NCBI RefSeq assembly: GCF_011602365.1
Contig: NZ_JAAONZ010000004.1
Location: forward strand, 248,001 to 312,000
Direction: 5' to 3'
Length of the DNA: 64,000 nucleotides
DNA from: Pseudomaricurvus hydrocarbonicus
GTDB taxonomy: Bacteria > Pseudomonadota > Gammaproteobacteria > Pseudomonadales > Cellvibrionaceae
The first letter of the stretch is position 1. Every line of letters begins with the position of its first letter. Under the pieces are notes generated by a model. That model was not told the DNA's origin and searched no databases. It worked only from the letters and a program-made list of their open reading frames with translations. This document shows positions 26,701 to 36,083 of the stretch, one piece after another. The position numbers and the translations under genes are program-made.

Positions 26701-29499
26701 ATGAGCTTATATTCAGAATACTTGGATGAAATCGCCACCCGTAAAAAGGATCTGGGGTTGAACCCTAAGCCAATCGACAGTGCTGAACTGCTGTCAGAAA
26801 TCATTGCCCAAATCAAAGATACCGGTAATGAGCACCGTGAAGATTCTCTGAAGTTCTTCATCTACAACACCCTCCCCGGCACAACCCCTGCCGCCGGCGC
26901 AAAAGCAAAGTTCCTGAAAGAGATCATTCTCTGCGAGGCTTCTGTCGCAGAAATCACGCCTGAGTTCGCCTTCGAACTGCTGTCGCACATGAAAGGTGGC
27001 CCTTCTATCGAGGTCCTGCTGGACCTGGCCCTGTCTGCCGATGAAGCCGTTGCCAAACCGGCTGCCGAGGTACTGAAGACTCAGGTATTCCTGTACGAAG
27101 CCGATACCGCTCGTCTGGAAGCGGCCTTCAAAGAAGGCAACGCTATCGCTAAAGAGATTCTGGAAAGCTACGCCAAGGCTGAGTTCTTCACCAAGCTGCC
27201 GGACGTTGAAGAAAAAATTGAAGTGGTTACCTATATCGCCGGCGAAGGTGATATTTCTACTGACCTGCTGTCTCCAGGTAACCAGGCACATTCGCGTGCC
27301 GACCGTGAACTGCACGGCCAGTGCATGATCACCCCGGAAGCTCAACAAGAAATTGTTGCACTGCAAAAGCAGTACCCTAACGCCAAAGTTATGCTAATCG
27401 CCGAGAAAGGCACCATGGGCGTTGGCTCTTCCCGTATGTCTGGTGTGAACAACGTAGCCCTGTGGGCCGGTAAGCAAGCCAGCCCATACGTTCCTTTCAT
27501 TAACATCGCGCCGGTCGTTGCGGGTACGAATGGCATCGCGCCAATCTTCCTGACCACGGTTGATGTCACCGGCGGTATCGGCCTGGACCTGAAAAACTGG
27601 GTCAAGAAAGTCGATGCCGACGGCAACACCGTGACCGACGCAAACGGCGACCCGGTACTGGAAGAAGCCTACTCGGTCGCGACCGGCACGGTTCTGACCA
27701 TCGATACCAAAGCCAAGAAGCTGTACAACGGTGACAAAGAGCTTGTCGACGTGTCTGGCGCTTTCACCCCACAAAAAATGGAATTCATGAAAGCTGGCGG
27801 TTCCTACGCCGTCGTCTTCGGTAAAAAACTGCAGACAGTCGCAGCTGATGCTCTGGGCATTGAAGTTCCGCAGGTTTACGCCCCCTCCAAAGAAATCTCC
27901 ATTGAAGGCCAGGGCCTGACTGCCGTTGAGAAAATCTTCAACCGCAACGCCGTAGGTGTTACCTCCAAGACCCCACTGCACGCGGGCTCCAATGTTCGCG
28001 TTAAAGTGAACATTGTTGGCTCCCAGGACACGACTGGTCCCATGACCGCTCAGGAACTGGAAGCGATGGCTGCTTCTGTTATCTCGCCAAGTGTTGACGG
28101 TGCTTACCAGTCTGGCTGTCACACCGCCTCTGTTTGGGATTCCAAAGCCAAGGCCAATATCCCCAAGCTGATGGCCTTTATGAACAACTTCGGCCTGATC
28201 ACTGCCCGTGATCCCAAGGGTGTTTACCCTGCCATGACCGACGTAATTCACAAGGTTCTGAACGACATTACTGTCGACGACCGCTCTATCATCATCGGTG
28301 GTGATTCTCACACCCGTATGTCCAAGGGCGTTGCCTTCGGTGCTGACTCAGGTACCGTTGCTGTGGCTCTGGCTACTGGCGAGTCCGCCATGCTAATCCC
28401 GGAGTCTGTGAAGGTTACCTTTAAGGGTCACATGAAATCCTACATGGATTTCCGTGACGTGGTACACGCGACTCAGGCACAGATGCTGAAGCAGTTCAAC
28501 GGCGAAAACGTGTTCCAGGGTCGCATCATCGAAGTACAGATCGGTACTTTGATGGCTGACCAGGCCTTCACCTTCACCGACTGGACGGCAGAAATGAAGG
28601 CCAAAGCCTCTATCTGTATCTCTGACGATGAAACCATGATCAAGTCTCTGGAGCTGGCCAAGTCCCGCATCCAGATCATGATCGACAAGGGCATGGAAAA
28701 CCGCGACCAGATGTTGCAGCGCCTGATCGACCTGGCTGACAAGCGTATCGCTGAAATCAAGTCTGGCGAGCAGCCTGCCCTGGCTCCGGACAACAGTGCC
28801 AAGTACTACGCAGAAGTGGTTGTCGATCTGGATCAAATTGACGAGCCCATGATCGCTGACCCGGACGTCAATAACGACGATGTGTCCAAGCGTTACACAC
28901 ACGACACTATCCGCCCTGTTTCCTACTACGGCGGCACCAAGAAGGTTGACCTGGGCTTCGTCGGCTCCTGTATGGTTCACAAAGGCGACATGCAGATCAT
29001 CGCTCAGATGCTGCGTAACCTGGAGAAGAAAGGCGACATCACCTTTAAGGCTCCACTGGTTGTTGCACCACCAACCTACAACATCGTTGACGAACTGAAA
29101 GCCGAAGGCGACTGGGCTCTGCTGCAGAAGTACGCTGGCTTCGAATTTAACGACAACGATCCTAAAGGCGCTGCTCGTACCAAATACGAAAACATTCTGT
29201 ATCTGGAGCGCCCTGGATGTAACCTGTGTATGGGCAACCAGGAAAAAGCTGAACCCGGTGACACCGTCCTGGCCACCTCTACCCGTCTGTTCCAGGGCCG
29301 CGTCGTAGCTGATACCGCCGAGAAGAAAGGTGAATCCCTGCTGGGCTCCACCCCTCTGGTTGTTCTGTCTACCGTGTTGGGCCGCACACCTACCATCGAG
29401 GAGTATAAAGAAGCCGTTGAGGGTATTAACCTGACTGACTTCGTGCCACCCTCCGATGACCTGAGTGTAGAAGCCCAGCCAATCAAGATTGTTGGCTAA
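26701..29499 (+). CDS. Aconitate hydratase B family protein, divergent long type
   Basis: A 932-residue AcnB-family [4Fe-4S] hydratase, about 65 residues longer than E. coli AcnB (865). An N-terminal HEAT-like helical domain (1-160) is followed by the swivel domain (GTMGVGSSRMSGVNN) and the catalytic domains. Cluster ligands are conserved: the Cys in GSCMVHKGD (near 760) and the two in GCNLCMGNQ (near 840). GSQDTTGPMT and GGDSHTRMSKGVAFGADSG are family blocks. It is only distantly similar to the second AcnB encoded 265 bp downstream. The reaction may be citrate/isocitrate, 2-methylisocitrate or another 2-hydroxy tricarboxylate. Confidence 0.93.
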   Translation: MSLYSEYLDEIATRKKDLGLNPKPIDSAELLSEIIAQIKDTGNEHREDSLKFFIYNTLPGTTPAAGAKAKFLKEIILCEASVAEITPEFAFELLSHMKGGPSIEVLLDLALSADEAVAKPAAEVLKTQVFLYEADTARLEAAFKEGNAIAKEILESYAKAEFFTKLPDVEEKIEVVTYIAGEGDISTDLLSPGNQAHSRADRELHGQCMITPEAQQEIVALQKQYPNAKVMLIAEKGTMGVGSSRMSGVNNVALWAGKQASPYVPFINIAPVVAGTNGIAPIFLTTVDVTGGIGLDLKNWVKKVDADGNTVTDANGDPVLEEAYSVATGTVLTIDTKAKKLYNGDKELVDVSGAFTPQKMEFMKAGGSYAVVFGKKLQTVAADALGIEVPQVYAPSKEISIEGQGLTAVEKIFNRNAVGVTSKTPLHAGSNVRVKVNIVGSQDTTGPMTAQELEAMAASVISPSVDGAYQSGCHTASVWDSKAKANIPKLMAFMNNFGLITARDPKGVYPAMTDVIHKVLNDITVDDRSIIIGGDSHTRMSKGVAFGADSGTVAVALATGESAMLIPESVKVTFKGHMKSYMDFRDVVHATQAQMLKQFNGENVFQGRIIEVQIGTLMADQAFTFTDWTAEMKAKASICISDDETMIKSLELAKSRIQIMIDKGMENRDQMLQRLIDLADKRIAEIKSGEQPALAPDNSAKYYAEVVVDLDQIDEPMIADPDVNNDDVSKRYTHDTIRPVSYYGGTKKVDLGFVGSCMVHKGDMQIIAQMLRNLEKKGDITFKAPLVVAPPTYNIVDELKAEGDWALLQKYAGFEFNDNDPKGAARTKYENILYLERPGCNLCMGNQEKAEPGDTVLATSTRLFQGRVVADTAEKKGESLLGSTPLVVLSTVLGRTPTIEEYKEAVEGINLTDFVPPSDDLSVEAQPIKIVG

Positions 29500-29522
29500 G
29501 CTCTGCTGGCTTTGAGCTAAAT

Positions 29523-29560
29523 AAAAAGCCCCGCCGGTTTAACCGGCGGGGCTTTTTTTG
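29523..29560 (+). terminator. Rho-independent terminator of the first aconitase gene
   Basis: A GC-rich stem (AGCCCCGCCGG with CCGGCGGGGCT, loop TTTAA) is followed by a run of Ts 25 bp after the stop codon. It separates the two aconitase genes transcriptionally. Confidence 0.92.
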
Positions 29561-29690
29561 TCTTGGCCCGTCACCCATTTAGCCCCCCATGTCTATGGGC
29601 ACCTTCCATAAGCCCTACCCATAAACCTCCTTTTATAACCCCATACCAACCAGTGTATTCGGGCTGCATTTCCTCAATCGTTTCACTAGC

Positions 29691-29699
29691 TGCTATATT
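29691..29699 (+). promoter_or_regulatory. Extended -10 promoter candidate for acnB
   Basis: TGCTATATT has an extended -10 (TGnTATATT) 66 bp before the acnB ATG; the -35 side is poor. Since a strong terminator precedes it, some promoter must lie in 29561-29750. Confidence 0.4.
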
Positions 29700-29764
29700 T
29701 ACCTCACGAAAACTCATCAAGTGGCGGTCGGTGTATGTCGTCACACAACATAGAGGATACCGCC

Positions 29765-32389
29765 ATGCTTGAAGCCTACCGCCAACACGTAGCAGAGCGT
29801 GCGGCCGAGGGTGTGCCACCTAAGCCGCTAAATGCTGAACAAGTTGCAGACCTGGTGGAACTGCTGAAAAGCCCGCCAGCCGGTGAAGAAGGCGCCATTC
29901 TGGATCTGATCACCAACCGCGTTCCCCCCGGCGTTGACGAAGCCGCTTACGTGAAAGCCGGATTCCTGTCCGCCATCGTTAATGGCGAGGCCACCTCCCC
30001 ACTGATCGACAAAGTTGCCGCCATTAAACTGCTGGGTAACATGCACGGCGGTTACAACATCGAAACACTGGTTGCCGCCCTGGACAATGACGATCTGGCC
30101 GCTCTGGCCGCCGAAGAGCTGAAGCACACCCTGCTGATGTTTGACGCGTTCCACGATGTTGAAGAAAAAGCCAAAGCTGGCAATGATAACGCCAAAGCGG
30201 TTATGCAATCCTGGGCCGATGGCGAGTGGTTCACGAACCGTGACAAGGTTGCCGAAAGTATCAAAATGTCCGTCTTTAAAGTCACCGGCGAAATCAACAC
30301 CGATGACCTGTCTCCTGCCCCTGACGCATGGAGCCGCCCAGACATTCCTCTGCACGCCCGCGCCGCCTTTAAAATGACCCGTGACGGCCTGACGCCTGAA
30401 GAGCACGGTGTCACCGGGCCTATGGCTCAAATCGACGAAGTCAAAGCCAAAGGTTACCCTGTTGCTTTCGTAGGTGACGTTGTCGGAACCGGCTCTTCCC
30501 GTAAGTCTGCCACCAACTCTGTCTTGTGGTTCTTCGGCGACGACATTTCCGGCGTACCCAACAAGCGCGGTGGCGGTGTTTGTATCGGCGGGAAAGTCGC
30601 TCCTATCTTCTACAACACCATGGAAGATGCCGGCGCCCTGGTTTTCGAAGCCCCGGTTGACGAACTCAACATGGGCGACGTGATTGAGATCCGTCCATAC
30701 GAAGGCAAAATTCTGGCAGAAGACGGCTCTGTACTGTCTGAATTTGAACTGAAATCTGATGTTCTGCTGGACGAAGTTCAGGCTGGCGGTCGTATTAACC
30801 TGATCATTGGTCGCGGCCTGACCACCAAAGCGCGCGAATCTCTGGGTCTGCCCACGACGGACCTGTTCCGTATCCCGGACTCCCCTGTCGACACGGGTAA
30901 AGGCTTCTCACTGGCGCAGAAGATGGTCGGTCGCGCCTGCGGTCTGCCTGAAGGCCAGGGTATCCGCCCGGGCACTTACTGCGAACCGAAGATGACCACC
31001 GTGGGCTCACAGGACACCACCGGGCCAATGACCCGTGACGAACTGAAAGACCTGGCTTGCCTGGGCTTCTCTGCCGACCTGACCATGCAGTCTTTTTGTC
31101 ACACTGCGGCTTACCCCAAGCCAGTGGACATTGACACCCAGCACACCCTGCCAGACTTCATCATGACCCGTGGCGGCGTTTCCCTGCGTCCCGGCGACGG
31201 CATCATCCACTCCTGGTTGAACCGCATGCTGCTGCCTGACACTGTCGGTACTGGTGGCGACTCCCACACCCGCTTCCCCATGGGCATCTCGTTCCCAGCC
31301 GGTTCTGGTCTGGTGGCTTTCGCGGCAGCGACCGGTGTTATGCCTCTGGATATGCCTGAGTCTGTGCTGGTGCGCTTTAAAGGCAAAATGCAACCGGGCA
31401 TCACCCTGCGTGATCTGGTCCATGCCATTCCTTACCAGGCCATCAAAGACGGTTACCTGACGGTTGAGAAGAAAGGCAAGAAAAACATCTTCTCTGGTCG
31501 GGTACTGGAAATTGAAGGCCTGAAGGGCCTGACCGCTGAGCAAGCCTTCGAGCTGTCTGATGCCTCCGCTGAGCGCTCTGCCGCTGGCTGTACCATTCAG
31601 CTGGAACAGGACTCAGTGGCTGAATACCTGCGCTCCAACATCACCCTGCTGCGCTCGATGATCGCTGACGGTTACGGCGACCCACGCACCCTGGAACGTC
31701 GCGCCACCAAGATGGAAGAATGGCTGGCCAACCCTGAGCTGCTGAAAGCGGACGCCGATGCAGAGTACGCTGCGGTCATCGAAATCGACCTCAACGAACT
31801 GAAGGAGCCTGTCGTGTGCTGCCCGAACGATCCAGACGACGCCAAGCTGCTGTCTGAAGTGGCTGGTGACAAGGTTGACGAAGTGTTCATCGGTTCCTGT
31901 ATGACCAACATCGGCCATTTCCGCGCTGCTGGCAAGCTGCTGGATCAGTTCAAAGGCACCATCTCCACTCGCCTGTGGCTGTGTCCTCCCACCAAAATGG
32001 ATGAGCACGTGCTGATGGAAGAAGGCTACTACAATATCTTCGGCCGCGCTGGCGCGCGCATGGAAATGCCGGGCTGCTCACTGTGTATGGGTAACCAGGC
32101 ACGCGTGGCTTCAAACAGCACCGTACTGTCGACGTCGACCCGTAACTTCCCCAACCGTTTGGGCGATGGTGCCAACGTTTACCTGACCTCAGCGGAACTG
32201 GCTTCCGTTGGTGCGATTCTGGGTAAACTGCCTACCCCTGCAGAATACATGGAGTTTGCGAAAAACTTGGATGCCATGTCCAGCGAGATCTACCGCTACC
32301 TGAACTTCGATCAAATCGCTGAGTTCCAGGCCAAGCACGACGAAGGCAAGAAGATTGCCGCCGTTCAGTTACAGGATGTTGCGGTTTAA
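29765..32389 (+). CDS. acnB: Bifunctional aconitate hydratase 2 / 2-methylisocitrate dehydratase AcnB
   Basis: An 874-residue TCA-cycle aconitase of the E. coli AcnB type, similar along its length (865 in E. coli). The ATG at 29765 is chosen: AGAGGA lies just upstream and the protein then begins MLEAYRQHVAERAAEG, as in E. coli. The N-terminal HEAT-like domain contains NRVPPGVDEAAYVKAGFL; the [4Fe-4S] ligands are in GSCMTNIGHFRAAGK and GCSLCMGNQARV. It isomerises citrate to isocitrate and can hydrate 2-methyl-cis-aconitate. E. coli AcnB also binds mRNA when it loses its cluster. Confidence 0.97.
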   Translation: MLEAYRQHVAERAAEGVPPKPLNAEQVADLVELLKSPPAGEEGAILDLITNRVPPGVDEAAYVKAGFLSAIVNGEATSPLIDKVAAIKLLGNMHGGYNIETLVAALDNDDLAALAAEELKHTLLMFDAFHDVEEKAKAGNDNAKAVMQSWADGEWFTNRDKVAESIKMSVFKVTGEINTDDLSPAPDAWSRPDIPLHARAAFKMTRDGLTPEEHGVTGPMAQIDEVKAKGYPVAFVGDVVGTGSSRKSATNSVLWFFGDDISGVPNKRGGGVCIGGKVAPIFYNTMEDAGALVFEAPVDELNMGDVIEIRPYEGKILAEDGSVLSEFELKSDVLLDEVQAGGRINLIIGRGLTTKARESLGLPTTDLFRIPDSPVDTGKGFSLAQKMVGRACGLPEGQGIRPGTYCEPKMTTVGSQDTTGPMTRDELKDLACLGFSADLTMQSFCHTAAYPKPVDIDTQHTLPDFIMTRGGVSLRPGDGIIHSWLNRMLLPDTVGTGGDSHTRFPMGISFPAGSGLVAFAAATGVMPLDMPESVLVRFKGKMQPGITLRDLVHAIPYQAIKDGYLTVEKKGKKNIFSGRVLEIEGLKGLTAEQAFELSDASAERSAAGCTIQLEQDSVAEYLRSNITLLRSMIADGYGDPRTLERRATKMEEWLANPELLKADADAEYAAVIEIDLNELKEPVVCCPNDPDDAKLLSEVAGDKVDEVFIGSCMTNIGHFRAAGKLLDQFKGTISTRLWLCPPTKMDEHVLMEEGYYNIFGRAGARMEMPGCSLCMGNQARVASNSTVLSTSTRNFPNRLGDGANVYLTSAELASVGAILGKLPTPAEYMEFAKNLDAMSSEIYRYLNFDQIAEFQAKHDEGKKIAAVQLQDVAV

Positions 32390-32915
32390 GTCTTAGCCCT
32401 CAGCTTATGAGCCCCAAAAAGCCTCGCTCCAGCGGGGCTTTTTGGCTCGCAACTTAAGAGCTCACAACAGCCTGTCCCGCCCGGCCAGCAGGGCATTTAA
32501 CCCATCAGATTCTTGCCCGCCCGCCCCCCACTCCCCCCAAAACCCAAACAGGCGGCTATTTTGGCGCTTATCTCAAAAAAAATGTGAAAAAAAATACCCG
32601 AATAAAGCCTCAGAATAAGCTGAAATAACACTCAATTTTTTATCATAAAGCCCTTGCATATCAACAAGTTAAAAATATGTTTTGAGCTATTTTACCAGCG
32701 AGTAAATTTCATAAACTGCAGCCGTTTGCAAATCTGGTCTAAGGCTGTAAATTACCCCTAGCAGGCGGTTTTTTTTTACTGCAGAATGCGCGCGATTCAG
32801 GGGTGAGCACACAAAACCGCCCTCAAGATACCTTAGCGGTAGAAGGCTTAACGCATACAAAAGCCACCTCCACCCCGCATTAACCAACAAGATTGCTGCT
32901 TCAGGAGAACCCTAA
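32390..32915. other. Intergenic region acnB-speA
   Basis: 526 bp with no convincing gene; a 67-codon minus-strand frame here lacks domain or start support. After the acnB terminator comes AT-rich DNA. Promoter-like pairs for speA occur at 32654-32681 (TTGCAT, N16, TATGTT) and 32726-32753 (TTGCAA, N16, TAAATT), both modest. A T-run follows at about 32769. Confidence 0.45.
32409..32448 (+). terminator. Terminator of acnB
   Basis: A long stem with GAGCC..AAAAAGCC on the left and GG..CTTTTTGGCTC on the right around CGCTCCAGCG, beginning 20 bp after the acnB stop. An internal CTTTTT supplies the T-run. Confidence 0.85.
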
Positions 32916-34829
32916 TTGACTCAGCGCCCCAACCAGGACTGGACCACCGAGCACTCCAATCAACTCTACGGTGTCGACCGCTGGAGTAACGACTATTTTG
33001 GTCTTAACAGCAATGGCCTGGTCACTGCGCGGACACTCAATGCCGAAGTACCGTTGATGGACATCGTCAAGGGCATGGCTGAGCGCGACCTGCAAATGCC
33101 CGTTGTGCTGCGCATCGAGAACATACTGGATGCACAACTGTTCCGTCTCAATGAGGCCTTTCGCACGGCGATTGAAGGCTCTGGCTATCAGGGCGTGTAT
33201 CGCGGCGTGTACCCGATTAAGGTCAATCAGCAGGCGCAGGTGGTTGAAGAGATTGCTGCCTTTGGCGCACGATACCAACACGGTTTTGAAGTCGGCAGCA
33301 AGCCGGAAATGATCGCGGCCCTGGCGACGCTGGAAGACACTGGCAGTCTGATCATCTGCAATGGCTACAAGGACCAGGAGTTTTTCGACCTTGGCCTGAA
33401 CGCCATCAAATTGGGGTTTAAGTGCTTTTTCGTCATTGAAACACCCGCTGAGCTGCCAATCCTGATTGAGCGCAGCCGGATTTTAGGGGTTAAGCCGTCC
33501 ATTGGTGTGCGCGTCAAAATGACCACACAGGTCAGTGGCCACTGGAATTCCACCAGCGGTGACCGCAGTGTATTCGGTCTGACCACCAACCAGTTGATTC
33601 ATGTGGTCGATACCTTGAAACAGGAGGAGATGCTCGATTGCCTGCAATTATTGCATTGCCACCTGGGCTCACAGATACCGAACATCCGTGACATCCGCAA
33701 TGGCATAGTCGAGGCTTGTCGCTACTACACCGACCTTGTTAATGAAGGCGCAGCCCTGTCACACATCGACCTCGGTGGCGGTCTGGCGGTGGATTATACC
33801 GGCAGCCGTGGCAACGATGAACAGAGCCGGAATTACAGCCTGGAAGAGTACTGCCTGGACCTGGTGGAAACGATCAAGAACACCCTGGACATCAGCCAGA
33901 TACCGCACCCAACCATCGTGACGGAATCTGGCCGAGCCACCGTGGCCTACTCTTCGGTGCTGTTGTTTAACATTCTCGACATCAATCACTTTGAGCCGTC
34001 CGAGATAACAGTGGCCACAGCCAAAGAGCCCATTCAGCTGCAGGAATTGCGTGCCGTACTGGAGGATTTGAAGCCCGGTCATGAACAGGAGTGCTTTAAT
34101 GACGCACATTATTTTCGCAATGAAGTGCGCGAGCTGTTTAAACGCGGTCAGGTGAGTCTGCGCAACCGTGCCACGGCGGACAATTTGTTTCTGGCCATTC
34201 TCCACCAGATTGCCGACATGGTGGATGATATGGAGCAGGTACCGACGGAACTGGAAGGCCTCAAGCTGTCATTGGCGGATATTTATTACGGCAATTTCAG
34301 CTTGTTTCAATCCCTGCCGGACATTTGGGCCATTGACCAGCTGTTCCCGATCATGCCTATCCACCGGCTGGAGGAAGAGCCCACTCGACAAGCAGTGCTG
34401 GCCGACATTACCTGTGACTGCGATGGCAAGATTGATCGCTTTATCAACCCACAGCAGGGCTACAACAAGACCCTGCCGCTGCACCCAATGAGCGAGGGTG
34501 AAGAATACTATTTGGGCGTATTTCTGGTCGGGGCTTATCAGGAAACGCTGGGGGATTTGCACAATCTGTTTGGTGATACCAACGTCGTCAGTGTTCGCAT
34601 TAACCGCGATGGCAGCTTTGATTTCGTCAAAGAAATTCACGGCGATACCATCGCAGATGTACTGACTTACGTGGAATATCAACCCAAAGAGCTGCAATTG
34701 CGTTATCGCAACACGGCAGAAAACGCCGTTCGCGAGGGCCGCATCACCGCCCGGGAGCGGCAACAGATCATGCAGACGTTTAATGCCAGCCTGCAGGGCT
34801 ACACTTACTACGAAAAAGAAGACAACTGA
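32916..34829 (+). CDS. speA: Biosynthetic arginine decarboxylase SpeA
   Basis: A 637-residue PLP-dependent arginine decarboxylase that makes agmatine. Fold III alanine-racemase-type barrel: PLP lysine K102 in GVYPIKVNQQ, HCHLGSQIPNIRDI, and the Gly-rich IDLGGGLAVDYTGS. Length is close to E. coli SpeA (658). The start is TTG with CAGGAG eight bases upstream. First gene of a polyamine operon; the next gene starts 11 bp after the stop. No agmatinase (speB) or agmatine deiminase is in the window. Confidence 0.96.
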   Translation: MTQRPNQDWTTEHSNQLYGVDRWSNDYFGLNSNGLVTARTLNAEVPLMDIVKGMAERDLQMPVVLRIENILDAQLFRLNEAFRTAIEGSGYQGVYRGVYPIKVNQQAQVVEEIAAFGARYQHGFEVGSKPEMIAALATLEDTGSLIICNGYKDQEFFDLGLNAIKLGFKCFFVIETPAELPILIERSRILGVKPSIGVRVKMTTQVSGHWNSTSGDRSVFGLTTNQLIHVVDTLKQEEMLDCLQLLHCHLGSQIPNIRDIRNGIVEACRYYTDLVNEGAALSHIDLGGGLAVDYTGSRGNDEQSRNYSLEEYCLDLVETIKNTLDISQIPHPTIVTESGRATVAYSSVLLFNILDINHFEPSEITVATAKEPIQLQELRAVLEDLKPGHEQECFNDAHYFRNEVRELFKRGQVSLRNRATADNLFLAILHQIADMVDDMEQVPTELEGLKLSLADIYYGNFSLFQSLPDIWAIDQLFPIMPIHRLEEEPTRQAVLADITCDCDGKIDRFINPQQGYNKTLPLHPMSEGEEYYLGVFLVGAYQETLGDLHNLFGDTNVVSVRINRDGSFDFVKEIHGDTIADVLTYVEYQPKELQLRYRNTAENAVREGRITARERQQIMQTFNASLQGYTYYEKEDN

Positions 34830-34840
34830 GGATTCATCAC

Positions 34841-36037
34841 ATGGCAAAAGTAATTATTATTGGCGCCGGCGGTGTCGGCCAAGTGGTTACCCACAAGTGC
34901 GCACAACTGCCCGAGGTTTTCACCGAAATCGTTCTGGCCAGCCGCAACGAAGACAAGTGCAAGAAAATTGCCGCTCAGATTGATACCCCTATTCGCACGG
35001 CACAGGTCGATGCGGATAAGGTTCCGGAACTTGTGGCCTTGTTTGAGCGTGAAAAACCCTTCATGGTGATTAACGTGGCGCTGCCCTATCAGGATCTGAC
35101 CATCATGGACGCCTGCCTGGAAGCCGGCGTGCACTATATGGATACGGCCAACTACGAGCCTTTGGACACCGCCAAATTCGAGTACCACTGGCAGTGGGCC
35201 TATCAGGAAAAGTTCGAAAAGGCGGGCTTAATGGCGTTACTGGGTTCAGGCTTTGACCCTGGTGCCACCAACATGTTTACCGCCTATGCCGCCAAACATT
35301 ACTTCGATGAAATCCACACTCTGGACATCATTGATGTCAACGGCGGCAACCACGGCTACCCGTTTGCCACCAACTTCAACCCCGAAATCAACATTCGGGA
35401 AGTCACGGCAGAATGCCGTCACTGGGAGAACGGTGAATTTGTCGAAACCCCGGCCATGTCGCTGCATCAGTCGTTCAGCTGTCCGGACGATGTGGGCACT
35501 TTCAACATTTACCGGATGTACCATGAAGAACTGGAGTCGCTGACCAAGCACTTCCCGAGCCTGAAAAAAGCCCAGTTCTGGATGAGTTTTGGCGAAAGTT
35601 ACCTGAAACACCTTGAGGTGCTGGGTAATGTCGGCATGACCAGTATTGAGCCGATTAATTTCAATGGTGTCGAGATAGTGCCGATTCAGTTTCTGAAAGC
35701 GCTGTTGCCAGACCCGTCGACGCTGGGCCCCCGCACGGTGGGCAAAACCTGTATTGGCTGTGTGGTCAAAGGCGTTAAGGATGGCAAGCAAAAGAGTGTC
35801 TACGTCTACAATATCAAAGACCATCAGGACTGCTACCGCGAGGTTCAGTCGCAAGCTATCTCTTACACCACGGGTGTGCCCGCGATGATCGGCGCCAAGA
35901 TGATGATCGAAGGTAAATGGATGAAAGAGGGTGTGTGGAACATGGAACAACTGGATCCGGACCCTTTTATGGACGACATGAACCAGCACGGACTGCCGTG
36001 GCAGATCATCGAAGAACCAGACTTTAACTTAATTTAA
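34841..36037 (+). CDS. Carboxy(nor)spermidine dehydrogenase (saccharopine dehydrogenase family)
   Basis: A 398-residue NADPH-dependent enzyme that condenses aspartate semialdehyde with a diamine to give carboxyspermidine or carboxynorspermidine. The Rossmann motif GAGGVGQVV is at residues 8-16, followed by ASRNEDKC, then GSGFDPGATNMF and YTTGVPAMIGAKMM, all typical of the LYS1-like subgroup. It starts 11 bp after speA and is followed by the matching decarboxylase, so the assignment rests on both family and context. With agmatine-derived putrescine the product would be spermidine. Confidence 0.93.
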   Translation: MAKVIIIGAGGVGQVVTHKCAQLPEVFTEIVLASRNEDKCKKIAAQIDTPIRTAQVDADKVPELVALFEREKPFMVINVALPYQDLTIMDACLEAGVHYMDTANYEPLDTAKFEYHWQWAYQEKFEKAGLMALLGSGFDPGATNMFTAYAAKHYFDEIHTLDIIDVNGGNHGYPFATNFNPEINIREVTAECRHWENGEFVETPAMSLHQSFSCPDDVGTFNIYRMYHEELESLTKHFPSLKKAQFWMSFGESYLKHLEVLGNVGMTSIEPINFNGVEIVPIQFLKALLPDPSTLGPRTVGKTCIGCVVKGVKDGKQKSVYVYNIKDHQDCYREVQSQAISYTTGVPAMIGAKMMIEGKWMKEGVWNMEQLDPDPFMDDMNQHGLPWQIIEEPDFNLI

Positions 36038-36083
36038 GCCCATAGGGGCCTCATTTAGATTATTGGGTAAGCGTTATAAATCA

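Noticed and set aside
27394-28311. 305-codon minus-strand frame opposite the first aconitase
   Set aside because: It is the antisense shadow of a GC-rich, highly biased gene; no domain, start signal or neighbour supports it.
32687-32890. 67-codon minus-strand frame before speA
   Set aside because: No ribosome binding site or family; it lies in the probable speA promoter region.
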